Assembly (NCBI GenBank): GCA_025354965.1
Contig: JANXLW010000282.1
Coordinates: forward strand, 1-22,695
Length of the DNA: 22,695 bases
Direction of reading: 5' to 3'
Source of the DNA: Betaproteobacteria bacterium
Lineage (GTDB): Bacteria > Pseudomonadota > Gammaproteobacteria > Burkholderiales > Burkholderiaceae_C
Of this stretch, positions 1 through 7,976 are shown in pieces; position 1 is the stretch's first letter, and each line of letters opens with the position of its first letter. The notes under the pieces were generated by a model. It was not told the origin of the DNA. It made no database searches and saw only the letters and a list, made by a program, of their open reading frames with translations. Position numbers and translations under genes: made by a program.

Positions 1-575
1 GGACCGCGACGTCGGCCTGCCTGCAGGTGTTCGGCGGCCACGGCTACATCAAGGAATGGGGTATGGAACAGTATGTTCGCGACGCCCGAATCAACATGAT
101 TTACGAGGGAACCAACACTGTTCAGTCACTGGACCTGCTGGGCCGCAAGATACTGGGCAACAACGGTGCCACTTTGCGCAAGTTTGGCAAACTCGTGGGC
201 CAGTTGGTGGCCGAGGAAGGCGTCAACGAAAAGATGGCCGAATTCATCACACCGATTGCTGTTCTTGGCGAACAGATGACCAAATTCACCACCGAAGTTG
301 GCTTCAAGGGTTTTCAAAATCCTGAAGAAGTAGGTGCCGCTGCCGTCGACTACCTGCGCGTTGCGGGCCATCTGGTATTTGGCTACTTCTGGGCCCGCAT
401 GGCGCAAGTGGCGTTGCGTGAAATCGCCAGTGGCAATACCGATCAGTTCTATCTGGCGAAACTGCAAACGGCACGTTTTTACTTTGCCAAACTTTTCCCA
501 GAAACCGCGACCTTAATGCGCACGGCGCGTGCTGGCGCCAAGGTGCTGATGGATACCGAGGCTGCGTTGGCCTAA
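1..575 (+). CDS. Acyl-CoA dehydrogenase, C-terminal part (5' truncated by window)
   Basis: The reading frame is open from base 3 and ends at TAA 573-575; the N-terminal two thirds lie outside the window. The visible part starts in the C-terminal helical domain with the flavin/active-site stretch VFGGHGYIKEWGMEQYVRDA and the IYEGTNTVQ segment that is a hallmark of acyl-CoA dehydrogenases. About 140 further residues follow, which matches the extra C-terminal domain of the larger FadE-like bacterial acyl-CoA dehydrogenases (roughly 590-600 aa). The enzyme performs the first, FAD-dependent step of beta-oxidation, making trans-2-enoyl-CoA and passing electrons to ETF. It heads, or is part of, the same-strand beta-oxidation operon that follows. 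Chain-length specificity cannot be judged from this fragment. Confidence 0.93.
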   Translation, partial: TATSACLQVFGGHGYIKEWGMEQYVRDARINMIYEGTNTVQSLDLLGRKILGNNGATLRKFGKLVGQLVAEEGVNEKMAEFITPIAVLGEQMTKFTTEVGFKGFQNPEEVGAAAVDYLRVAGHLVFGYFWARMAQVALREIASGNTDQFYLAKLQTARFYFAKLFPETATLMRTARAGAKVLMDTEAALA

Positions 576-613
576 TAGTTTCCCCCCAAAAAGTCAACCT
601 TAGGAGACATGTG

Positions 614-1066
614 ATGAAAACTACCGGATTTGTGATTCGCTGCACCTTGGCAGTTGCCGCCCTGGGTGCCTTTGCCGGTGCCCAGGCGCAGATGTCGCCA
701 GTGGGCAATTGGCACAGCATCGACGACAAGACTGGAGAACTCAAAAGCCTGATTCAGATTTCCGAAGTTAACGGTGTGATCAGTGGTCGCATTGAAAAGC
801 TGCTGCGCAAGGAAGCCGATCAAAAAGGTGTCTGCAAGGAGTGCAGTGATGACCGCAAGGACAAGCCGATGCTGGGCCTGGAGATTATTCGCGGGGGGAA
901 AAAGCTCGCCGACAAGGATGTGTGGGAAGGCGGGAAGATTCTTGATCCGGAAAACGGCAAGGAATATACCCTGCGCCTGACCCCGATTGAAGGCGGCAAG
1001 AAACTTGAAGTGCGCGGCTCGATTGCCTTCTTCGGGCGCACCCAAACCTGGGTTCGCACACCCTAA
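614..1066 (+). CDS. DUF2147 family secreted protein
   Basis: This is a 150-aa protein with a clear Sec signal peptide at the N terminus (basic MKTT start, hydrophobic core, AGAQAQ cleavage region). The mature part opens with SPVGNWHSIDDKTGELKS and continues with an ISGRIEKLL segment, the typical pattern of DUF2147 proteins, which form a small periplasmic beta-barrel-like fold of unknown function. A CKEC pair lies near the middle and could form a disulfide. ATG at 614 is preferred over GTG at 611 because AGGAG at 602-606 is 7 nt from it. It sits 38 nt after the acyl-CoA dehydrogenase and before the FadN-type gene. That placement suggests co-transcription with beta-oxidation genes, though a periplasmic protein has no obvious step there. 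Confidence 0.88.
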   Translation: MKTTGFVIRCTLAVAALGAFAGAQAQMSPVGNWHSIDDKTGELKSLIQISEVNGVISGRIEKLLRKEADQKGVCKECSDDRKDKPMLGLEIIRGGKKLADKDVWEGGKILDPENGKEYTLRLTPIEGGKKLEVRGSIAFFGRTQTWVRTP

Positions 1067-1074
1067 TCGGTTGA

Positions 1075-1109
1075 GGACAGAGCTGCCGCCAAGCGGTTGC
1101 GGTCTGTCC
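1075..1109 (+). other. Composite stem-loop between DUF2147 gene and FadN-type gene
   Basis: Perfect 7-bp arms GGACAGA (1075-1081) and TCTGTCC (1103-1109) enclose a second small hairpin (about 1085-1097, GCCGC against GCGGT). No run of T follows, so this is not a classical intrinsic terminator. It may attenuate transcription or stabilise a processed mRNA end inside the operon. Confidence 0.4.
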
Positions 1110-1143
1110 CACAAAGTTCTTCAAATCCAATTCAGGAACAGTC

Positions 1144-3564
1144 ATGTCCCGCTTCAATGTCAAAAAAGTTGCCGTACTAGGTGCGGGCGTGATGGGTGCG
1201 CAAATTGCGGCCCATCTGGTCAATGTCAAGGTGCCGGTCATTTTGTTTGACCTGCCCGCCAAAGAGGGGCCAAAGAACGGCATTGTGACGCGCGCCATTG
1301 ATGGTCTGAAAAAACTCAAGCCCGCACCATTGGGTGTGACGGATGATGCCGGGCTGATCCAACAGGCCAACTACGAAGAACATCTGGAGCTGCTCAAGGA
1401 CTGTGATCTTGTCATCGAGGCGATTGCCGAGCGCATGGACTGGAAACTCGATCTGTACAAAAAAATCGCACCCTTTTTGGCGCCGCACGCCATCGTCGCG
1501 TCCAACACTTCCGGTTTGTCGATCACCAAGCTGAGTGAAGCGCTGCCCGAGGAAATCAAGCCACGCTTTTGCGGCATCCACTTTTTCAATCCACCGCGCT
1601 ACATGATGCTGGTGGAATTGATCAACACGCCCACCACGCAGCGCCAGATCCTGGACGATCTGGAAGCCTTCGTCACCAGCAACCTGGGCAAGGGTGTGGT
1701 GCGCGCCAAGGATTCGCCCAATTTCATCGCCAACCGGGTCGGCATTGCCGGCATGCTGGCAACCATGAAAGAGGTGGCCAACTTCGGTCTGACCTACGAC
1801 GTGGTGGACGACCTGACCGGCAAGAAAATGGGGCGGGCCAGCTCAGGCACCTTCCGCACCGCCGACGTTGTGGGCCTGGACACCATGGCGCATGTGATCA
1901 AGACCTTGCAGGACACGCTGAGTCTCGACGCTACCAAAGGGGCAACCCAGTTCGACCCGTTCTACGAGAGTTTCGCGACACCCGAAGTGCTCAAGACGCT
2001 GCTCGACATGGGCAACCTGGGGCAGAAAAGCAAGGCCGGTTTTTTCAAGAAGGTGGGGCGTGACATCTTGCGCTTTGACCTGGCCAGCAAAGACTATGTG
2101 CCCGCTGGCGAAAAGGGTGACGAGGTTTACAGCCGCATGCTGAAAAAACCGGCGGCCGAGCGCTTGAAACTGTTGCGTGACAGCGAAGGCGCGCAAGGTC
2201 GATTTTTGTGGGCTATTTTGCGCAACAGTTTCCATTACGCCGCCGTCCATCTGGCCTCGATTGCCGACAACGCGCGCGATGTCGACTTTTGCCTGCGTTG
2301 GGGCTTTGGCATGAAGCAGGGTCCGTTCGAGTTGTGGCAGGAGGCTGGCTGGCTGACGGTGGCCCACATGATCAAGGAGGATATCGATACCGGCAAGGCC
2401 TTGTGCAAGGCACCGCTGCCCGATTGGGTCTTTCAAGGTCCGGTGGCCGACGCCGGTGGGGTGCACACGGAACAAGGTTCGTGGAACCCAAGTACCGGTC
2501 AATTTGTTTTGCCACGCAGCCTGCCGGTGTACGCACGCCAGCACTTCCCCGAGAGCGTGCTGGGTGCCAACGCGCCCAAGGCTGCAACGGCTGGCAAGAC
2601 GTTGCATGAAGACGAAGCCATTCGCCTGTGGACGCTCGACAATGAAGTACTGATCGCCAGTATCAAGACCAAGATGCATGCCATCAGCCCCGGCGTGGTC
2701 GAAGGTTTGATGCAGGGCCTGGAGTTGGCCGAGGCCAGCTACCACGGTTTGGTAGTCTGGTCGCCGGATGAGATGTTCTCGGCTGGCGCAGACCTGCAGG
2801 CCATGCTGCCGGCCTTCATGATCGGTGGCGTCAAAGCGATTGATGGTGCCGAAGCCGAGATGCAACAGGCCATGCTCAGGCTGCGCTATGCCAGTGTGCC
2901 GGTCGTGTCGGCGGTGCGTGGCCTGGCGCTGGGCGGTGGCTGTGAACTGGCGGTGTACTCGGCGCGGCGCGTGGTCGCCATGGAAAGCTATATCGGCCTG
3001 GTCGAAGTGGGTGTCGGCCTGGTGCCCGGTGCCGGTGGCCTGACCTATATCGCGCGCCATGCGGCAGAGAATGCAGCCAATTCCACGGGCAAGGATTTGT
3101 TACCGTTCCTGACTGAAGGTTTCACTGCAGCCGCCATGGCCAAGGTGGGAACGAGCGCGCTGGAGTCCCGTAAACTGGGCTATCTGCTGGACAGTGACGT
3201 CATCGTGCCGCACAAGGACGAGTTGCTGTTTGTGGCCATCAACGAGGCCAAAGCCATGTTTGCTGGCGGCTACCGCGCACCACACAAGCGCCTGTTTGCT
3301 GTGGCCGGACGCAGTGGTGTGGCTACCATCAAGGGCTCGCTGGTCAACATGCGCGATGGCGGCTTTGTCAGTGCGCACGATTTTCATATTGCCTCTCTGA
3401 TTGCCAACGTAGTGTGCGGTGGCGATGTGGACGCCGGTAGCCTGGTGAGTGAAGAGTACCTGATGACGCTGGAGCGTAAAGCATTTTGCTCGCTGCTGAC
3501 TCACCCCAAGACGCAAGAACGGATCATGGGAATGATGTCAACCGGCAAGCCAGTGAGAAATTAA
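1144..3564 (+). CDS. 3-hydroxyacyl-CoA dehydrogenase / enoyl-CoA hydratase, FadN-type fusion
   Basis: This 806-aa bifunctional beta-oxidation enzyme carries out hydration of enoyl-CoA and NAD-dependent oxidation of 3-hydroxyacyl-CoA. Domain order is dehydrogenase first: the NAD-binding Rossmann motif VLGAGVMGAQIA at about residues 11-22, the catalytic His146 in GIHFFNPP, then the C-terminal dehydrogenase domains to about residue 480. The crotonase domain is last, with oxyanion-hole FSAGADL and GGGCELA and both catalytic glutamates (Glu601 and Glu621, spaced 20 apart as in rat mitochondrial hydratase). This order is the reverse of E. coli FadB and matches Bacillus FadN-like proteins. AGGAA at 1134-1138 precedes the ATG. 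The next gene, a thiolase, begins 1 nt after the stop, so the two are translationally close and probably form a trifunctional system. Confidence 0.93.
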   Translation: MSRFNVKKVAVLGAGVMGAQIAAHLVNVKVPVILFDLPAKEGPKNGIVTRAIDGLKKLKPAPLGVTDDAGLIQQANYEEHLELLKDCDLVIEAIAERMDWKLDLYKKIAPFLAPHAIVASNTSGLSITKLSEALPEEIKPRFCGIHFFNPPRYMMLVELINTPTTQRQILDDLEAFVTSNLGKGVVRAKDSPNFIANRVGIAGMLATMKEVANFGLTYDVVDDLTGKKMGRASSGTFRTADVVGLDTMAHVIKTLQDTLSLDATKGATQFDPFYESFATPEVLKTLLDMGNLGQKSKAGFFKKVGRDILRFDLASKDYVPAGEKGDEVYSRMLKKPAAERLKLLRDSEGAQGRFLWAILRNSFHYAAVHLASIADNARDVDFCLRWGFGMKQGPFELWQEAGWLTVAHMIKEDIDTGKALCKAPLPDWVFQGPVADAGGVHTEQGSWNPSTGQFVLPRSLPVYARQHFPESVLGANAPKAATAGKTLHEDEAIRLWTLDNEVLIASIKTKMHAISPGVVEGLMQGLELAEASYHGLVVWSPDEMFSAGADLQAMLPAFMIGGVKAIDGAEAEMQQAMLRLRYASVPVVSAVRGLALGGGCELAVYSARRVVAMESYIGLVEVGVGLVPGAGGLTYIARHAAENAANSTGKDLLPFLTEGFTAAAMAKVGTSALESRKLGYLLDSDVIVPHKDELLFVAINEAKAMFAGGYRAPHKRLFAVAGRSGVATIKGSLVNMRDGGFVSAHDFHIASLIANVVCGGDVDAGSLVSEEYLMTLERKAFCSLLTHPKTQERIMGMMSTGKPVRN

Positions 3565-3565
3565 T

Positions 3566-4762
3566 ATGAAGAAAATTCAAGAAGCCTATATCGTTGCCGC
3601 CACGCGCACGCCCATTGGACGTTCGCACCGTGGGTTTTTCCGCAATGCGCGTCCGGACGAACTGCTGGTTAAAGTTTTGCAGGCAGCGCTGGCGCAAGCG
3701 CCCGGTCTTGACCCGCAGGCAATAGAAGACCTGATCTGCGGTTGTGCCATCCCGGAAGGTCAGCAGGGTCTGAACATTGCGCGCATTGGCGCCGTGCTGG
3801 CAGGCTTGCCAACCAGCGTTGGTGGCATTACCGTGAACCGTTTTTGCGCCTCCGGCCTTTCTGCCGTGCAAATGGCGGCCGACCGTATTCGCGTCGGCGA
3901 AGCGGATGTGATGATTGCTGCCGGCGTGGAGAGCATGAGCCTGGTGCCCATGATGGGCAATGCACCTTCTCTGTCGCCCACCATGTTCAACAACGACGAG
4001 AACATCGGCATTGCCTATGGCATGGGCCTGACCGCCGAGAAAGTGGCCACGCAATGGAAAATCAGCCGTCAGGCGCAGGACGAGTTTGCTGTTGCGTCGC
4101 ACAAAAAGGCGCTGGCTGCCATGGAAACCGGTCAGTTCACCGCCGAGATTACGCCGGTTGAAGTGACGGATCGTTCGCCCGATTTGCAGTCCGGGGAAGT
4201 GGTCGAGAAAAAACGTCTGATCACTCTGGATGAAGGTGCGCGTGCCGACACTTCGATGGAGGGTCTGGCGAAATTGAAAACAGTGTTCGCGGCGCGCGGT
4301 TCGGTCACGGCCGGTAACAGCTCGCAAACTTCGGACGGCGCTGGTGCCCTTATTCTGGTCAGCGAAAAAGCACTCAAGCAATTTGGTTTGAAGCCGCTGG
4401 CACGCTTCGTCAGTTTTGCCGCCAAAGGCGTGCCGCCGCACATCATGGGCATTGGCCCGATTGAGGCCATTCCGGCGGCGCTGCGTTACGCCAATCTGAA
4501 GCAGGACGACATTGACTGGATCGAGCTCAACGAGGCGTTCGCAGCGCAGTCCCTGGCCGTCATCAACACACTGGGGCTGAATCCGGCCAAGGTCAACCCG
4601 ATGGGCGGCGCCATTGCGTTGGGTCACCCGCTGGGCGCCACCGGCGCCATCCGCTCTGCCACTGCCATCCATGCGCTGCACCGCAACAATCTGAAGTACG
4701 CCATGGTCTCCATGTGTGTTGGCATGGGTCAGGGCGCTGCTGGAATTTTTGAGCGCGTCTGA
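3566..4762 (+). CDS. fadA: Acetyl-CoA acyltransferase (3-ketoacyl-CoA thiolase)
   Basis: This 398-aa thiolase catalyses the CoA-dependent cleavage of 3-ketoacyl-CoA to acetyl-CoA and a shortened acyl-CoA, the last step of the beta-oxidation cycle. The nucleophilic Cys94 lies in NRFCASGLSAVQ. The GGAIALGHPLGATGA signature gives the active-site His, and the C-terminal Cys lies in SMCVGMGQGAAGIFE. The length is normal for degradative thiolases. The ATG overlaps no upstream codon but lies only 1 nt after the FadN-type stop codon, with GTGAG about 10 nt upstream, so coupled translation is likely. Lack of any regulatory site between the two genes supports one transcript. Confidence 0.95.
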   Translation: MKKIQEAYIVAATRTPIGRSHRGFFRNARPDELLVKVLQAALAQAPGLDPQAIEDLICGCAIPEGQQGLNIARIGAVLAGLPTSVGGITVNRFCASGLSAVQMAADRIRVGEADVMIAAGVESMSLVPMMGNAPSLSPTMFNNDENIGIAYGMGLTAEKVATQWKISRQAQDEFAVASHKKALAAMETGQFTAEITPVEVTDRSPDLQSGEVVEKKRLITLDEGARADTSMEGLAKLKTVFAARGSVTAGNSSQTSDGAGALILVSEKALKQFGLKPLARFVSFAAKGVPPHIMGIGPIEAIPAALRYANLKQDDIDWIELNEAFAAQSLAVINTLGLNPAKVNPMGGAIALGHPLGATGAIRSATAIHALHRNNLKYAMVSMCVGMGQGAAGIFERV

Positions 4763-4822
4763 GACGTCACACGCAGGACAGCGTCGGTCGGGCGCTGCGG
4801 TCACACTGCGAGGGTAGTAGGA

Positions 4823-5563
4823 ATGAACATGAACAAAGTAGCTCTGGTTATCGGTGCCGGTGACGCAACGGGTGGCGCCATTGCACGGCGCTTTGCGCGC
4901 GAAGGGTTTGCGTCATGCGTGACGCGGCGTAGCCTGGACAAGCTGCAGCCCCTGCTTGAACAGATCAGCGCCGATGGTGGCGTGGCGCACGGCTTTGCCA
5001 GCGACGCGCGCAAGGAAGAAGAGGTGGTGGCGTTGATCGAACAAATCGAGTCGACCATCGGTCCGATTGAAGTGTTGGTGTTCAACATCGGCGCCAATGC
5101 GCCCAGCAGTATTTTGCAAGAGACGGCACGCAAATACTTCAAGATTTGGGAAATGGCTTGTTTTGGTGGCTTCCTGAATGGCCGCGAAGTCGCCAAACGC
5201 ATGGTTCACCGCGTAACGCCCGAGCGCGCGCAAACCATCATCTTTACCGGTGCCACGGCATCGCTGCGCGGTAGCGCCAATTTCGCCGCTTTCGCCGGTG
5301 CCAAGCATGCTCTGCGCGCTCTGGCGCAGAGCATGGCGCGTGAATTGGGACCGCAGGGCATTCATGTCGCGCATGTGGTTGTGGATGGTGCCATCGACAC
5401 CGGTTTCATCCGTGACAATTTCCCGGAGCGCTACGCCTTGAAGGCGCAGCTGGGCATACTCAACCCGGACCACATTGCCGACCAGTACTGGATGTTGCAC
5501 AGTCAACCGCGTGACGCCTGGACGCATGAGCTTGACTTGCGCCCCTGGATGGAGAAATTTTGA
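4823..5563 (+). CDS. Atypical short-chain dehydrogenase/reductase family protein lacking catalytic Ser-Tyr
   Basis: This is a 246-aa SDR-fold protein. The N-terminal nucleotide-binding loop reads VIGAGDATGGAIARRF instead of the usual TGxxxGxG, and the NNAG position reads FNIGANAP. The Lys of the YxxxK motif is kept (Lys161 in FAGAK), but the Tyr position is Phe157. The usual Ser position, 13 residues before it, is Ala144. So the protein is a Rossmann-fold SDR without the standard catalytic Ser and Tyr. It may bind a cofactor or acyl-CoA without ordinary oxidoreductase activity, or use another residue. Two starts are possible: ATG 4823 (AGGG 8 nt upstream) and ATG 4829 (AGGA 6 nt upstream). 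It lies 60 nt after the thiolase in the same operon. Confidence 0.85.
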   Translation: MNMNKVALVIGAGDATGGAIARRFAREGFASCVTRRSLDKLQPLLEQISADGGVAHGFASDARKEEEVVALIEQIESTIGPIEVLVFNIGANAPSSILQETARKYFKIWEMACFGGFLNGREVAKRMVHRVTPERAQTIIFTGATASLRGSANFAAFAGAKHALRALAQSMARELGPQGIHVAHVVVDGAIDTGFIRDNFPERYALKAQLGILNPDHIADQYWMLHSQPRDAWTHELDLRPWMEKF

Positions 5564-5592
5564 CCCGGACCACCCTGAATGGAGACACAAGA

Positions 5593-6186
5593 ATGAGCAA
5601 AACCCTGGAGTATTACTTTGACTTCGGCAGCCCGGCCGCCTACCTGGCCTATACCCAGTTGCCGGCGCTGGCTGCCGACAGCGGCGCCACCGCGCTGTGG
5701 CGGCCTATGCTGCTGGGTGGCGTTTTCGCGGCGACCGGTAATGCATCTCCGGCCAGCGTCCCAGCCAAAGGCAAATACATGTTTCGGGACTTTGCCCGTT
5801 TTGCCGAGCGCTATGGCGTGCCATTCAAATTCAATCCGTTTTTCCCGATCAACACCCTTACCCTGATGCGCATCGCGACCGGTTTGCAGCTACGCGAGGA
5901 TCCACGTTTTGCGGACTACTGCGCTGTCGTGTTCCGCGCGATATGGGTAGACAAGCAGAACATGAACGATGCACCGACTGTGGTCGGGGTGCTGCAAGCT
6001 TCGGGTTTGGATGCACCAGCGCTACTGGCCTTAGCCAGCGAGCAAACCGTCAAGGACCAACTGAAGGCGGCGACCGAAAGTGCTGTTGCGCGGGGTGTCT
6101 TTGGTGCCCCGACATTTTTTGTCGATGACCAGATGTTCTGGGGCCAGGACCGGCTCGATTTCGTGCGCGAGGCACTTGCCAAGTAA
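5593..6186 (+). CDS. 2-hydroxychromene-2-carboxylate isomerase / kappa-class GST-like (DsbA superfamily)
   Basis: This is a 197-aa thioredoxin-fold protein. The N-terminal YYFDFGSPAAYLA motif carries Ser13 at the position of the catalytic serine of 2-hydroxychromene-2-carboxylate isomerases (NahD type). A helical insert follows, and the C-terminal half ends with GVFGAPTFFVDDQMFWGQDR, the typical cis-Pro/GSH-binding segment of the kappa-GST/HCCA-isomerase group. ATG 5593 is chosen because GGAG at 5581-5584 is 8 nt upstream; the longer in-frame TTG at 5560 overlaps the preceding stop and has no Shine-Dalgarno. In naphthalene pathways this family isomerises a chromene acid with glutathione. Here, inside a beta-oxidation operon without aromatic ring-cleavage genes, the substrate is unknown. 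Confidence 0.88.
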   Translation: MSKTLEYYFDFGSPAAYLAYTQLPALAADSGATALWRPMLLGGVFAATGNASPASVPAKGKYMFRDFARFAERYGVPFKFNPFFPINTLTLMRIATGLQLREDPRFADYCAVVFRAIWVDKQNMNDAPTVVGVLQASGLDAPALLALASEQTVKDQLKAATESAVARGVFGAPTFFVDDQMFWGQDRLDFVREALAK

Positions 6187-6198
6187 CGAGGCTGACAC

Positions 6199-6963
6199 AT
6201 GAATGAAATACTGATAGACCGCACGGATGGCGTCATGACCATCACGCTGAACCGGCTGGACAAAAAAAACGCTCTCACCAGGGACATGTACGCCGCCATA
6301 GCCGATGCGCTGGCGCAGACTGACGCCGACGCCAAGCTGCGCGTCGTGGTGCTTCAGGGGCATGAAACAATTTTTAGCGCCGGCAACGACATAAGCGACT
6401 TTTTGAATCGATTGGCAACCACACAAGAGTCGCCTGCGTTTCAGTTCCTGCGTGCCATCAGTACCTTTTCAAAGCCGTTGTTGGCCGCGGTTTGTGGTCC
6501 GGCAGTGGGCATTGGCACTACCATGCTGTTTCATTGCGATCTGGTCTATGCCGGCGACAACGCAGCATTCTCCATGCCGTTCGTCAATCTGGGTCTGTGT
6601 CCTGAAGCTGCATCAAGTTATCTGGCGCCGCAGTTGATGGGCTATGGCCGCGCTGCCGAGGCCTTGTTGCTGGGTGAACCGTTCCTGGCCGAGTCGGCAC
6701 TGGAGATGGGATTGATCAGCCGTATCGTGCCGCCCAGCGAAGCTGCGGCACTGGCGCAGCGCCAGGCGCACAAGCTGGCGGGCAAGCCCTTGAATTCACT
6801 GATCGAAACCAAACGACTGATGAAAAAGAGTCAGGCCGGTTTGGTCGCCGAGCGCATGCAGGAAGAAGGCGCCAGCTTTGCCCATCTGCTGCATGAGCCT
6901 GCCGCGCGCGAGGCCTTCACGGCGTTCATGGAAAAACGCAAGCCGGATTTCTCAAAAGTTTGA
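6199..6963 (+). CDS. Enoyl-CoA hydratase/isomerase family protein, probable delta3-delta2-enoyl-CoA isomerase
   Basis: This 254-aa protein has a crotonase fold. The oxyanion-hole segment is FSAGNDISDF (about residues 59-68) and the second is CGPAVGIGTTML. The two hydratase glutamates are absent: the Glu144-equivalent is Thr108 and the Glu164-equivalent is Phe128. Instead Glu136 stands in LGLCPEAASSYLAP, the place and context of the single catalytic glutamate of peroxisomal-type delta3,delta2-enoyl-CoA isomerases (ECI2/PECI). The likely role is moving 3-enoyl double bonds to position 2 so that unsaturated acyl chains can enter beta-oxidation. GAGG at 6188-6191 precedes the ATG by 7 nt. The gene follows the HCCA-isomerase-like gene by 12 nt. 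Confidence 0.88.
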   Translation: MNEILIDRTDGVMTITLNRLDKKNALTRDMYAAIADALAQTDADAKLRVVVLQGHETIFSAGNDISDFLNRLATTQESPAFQFLRAISTFSKPLLAAVCGPAVGIGTTMLFHCDLVYAGDNAAFSMPFVNLGLCPEAASSYLAPQLMGYGRAAEALLLGEPFLAESALEMGLISRIVPPSEAAALAQRQAHKLAGKPLNSLIETKRLMKKSQAGLVAERMQEEGASFAHLLHEPAAREAFTAFMEKRKPDFSKV

Positions 6964-6981
6964 ACCACAGGAGAGTTGAAC

Positions 6982-7830
6982 ATGAGCACAGCAAACCAGA
7001 TCACCAGCCTGAAAGGCAAAACACTCTTCATCACCGGTGCCTCGCGCGGCATTGGCCTGGCTATCGCCAAGCGGGCGGCGACAGATGGCGCCAACATCGT
7101 GATCGTCGCCAAGACGACCGATCCAAATCCGAAGTTGCCGGGCACCATTTACAGCGCCGCCAAAGAGGTAGAGGCGATGGGTGGCCAGGCCTTGCCATTG
7201 GCCGTGGACATCCGCGATGACGCGGCCGTTTTTGCTGCCGTGTCCCGGGCTGTGGCAGCCTTTGGCGGCATCGACATCCTGGTGAACAATGCCAGCGCCA
7301 TCAGCCTGACCAACACCGAAGCGACGCCGATGAAGCGCTTTGACTTGATGAACGGCATCAATGCGCGCGGCACCTACCTGTGCACCATGGCCTGCCTGGC
7401 CGAGTTGAAGAAATCGGCAGCGGCCGGGCGCAATCCTCAGGTACTGACGATGTCGCCACCGCTGTCCATGAAAACGCACTGGTTTCAGAGCCACACCGCT
7501 TACAGCATGGCCAAGTACGGCATGAGCATGTGCACACTGGGTCATGCGGGTGAGTTCAAAAGATATGGCATTGGCGTCAACAGCTTGTGGCCGCGCACCG
7601 CCATCGCCACCGCCGCCATGCAAATGATTCCGGGCGTTGATGTAGCCCTGTGCCGCAAGCCCGAAATCCTGTCAGATGCCGCCTGGCTGATTCTGACCAG
7701 CGCCAGTTCCAACACCGGCAACTTTTATATCGACGACACGCTGCTGGCGGCGCATGGCATCACCGACCTGGAAAAATACTCGGTCACGCCCGGTACCAAA
7801 AACTTCATCCCCGATTTTTTTGTCGATTGA
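6982..7830 (+). CDS. HSDL2-like short-chain dehydrogenase/reductase
   Basis: This is a 282-aa NAD(P)-dependent SDR with intact motifs: TGASRGIG at about residues 19-25, VNNAS near 101-105 and YSMAK with Tyr174 and Lys178. The stretch around MSPPLSM...WF and the NSLWPRTAIATAAM segment resemble the SDR domain of human hydroxysteroid dehydrogenase-like protein 2, a peroxisomal/mitochondrial lipid enzyme; the SCP2 sterol-carrier domain of HSDL2 is absent here. ATG 6982 is chosen because AGGAG at 6969-6973 is 8 nt upstream; the in-frame TTG at 6976 is not well placed. It is the last gene of the + strand lipid operon. The substrate is not known, but a hydroxyacyl or fatty-acid derivative is likely from context. 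Confidence 0.88.
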   Translation: MSTANQITSLKGKTLFITGASRGIGLAIAKRAATDGANIVIVAKTTDPNPKLPGTIYSAAKEVEAMGGQALPLAVDIRDDAAVFAAVSRAVAAFGGIDILVNNASAISLTNTEATPMKRFDLMNGINARGTYLCTMACLAELKKSAAAGRNPQVLTMSPPLSMKTHWFQSHTAYSMAKYGMSMCTLGHAGEFKRYGIGVNSLWPRTAIATAAMQMIPGVDVALCRKPEILSDAAWLILTSASSNTGNFYIDDTLLAAHGITDLEKYSVTPGTKNFIPDFFVD

Positions 7831-7936
7831 CGACTTGCCATGACGCCGGCGCCAGAAGGGAATAGCCGACATTGATCGCCGCAACCGTCTGCATCAAACG
7901 ACCAACCCAGGAGGCACCGTCGGCGGGAAGCGACGA

Positions 7937-7969
7937 CAGGAGCGCTCCGTTCATTTCAGAGCACTCCTG
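7937..7969. terminator. Stem-loop between convergent SDR and hsp20 genes
   Basis: The 11-nt arms CAGGAGCGCTC (7937-7947) and GAGCACTCCTG (7959-7969) pair with a single mismatch around an 11-nt loop. It lies just between the stop of the + strand operon and the stop of the - strand hsp20 gene (7977), where a two-way terminator would be expected. Neither side has a strong T-tract, so termination efficiency is uncertain. Confidence 0.5.
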
Positions 7970-7976
7970 CAGCCTG

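Noticed and set aside
1843..3060. 405-codon open frame on the - strand within the FadN-type gene
   Set aside because: It lies fully antisense to a gene with clear motifs, has no ribosome site, and its predicted product is His/Gln/Arg-rich, as expected of a GC-rich shadow frame.
3524..4804. 426-codon open frame on the - strand over fadA
   Set aside because: It is an antisense shadow of a well-supported thiolase; the predicted product shows no domain and is biased to Arg, Gln and His.
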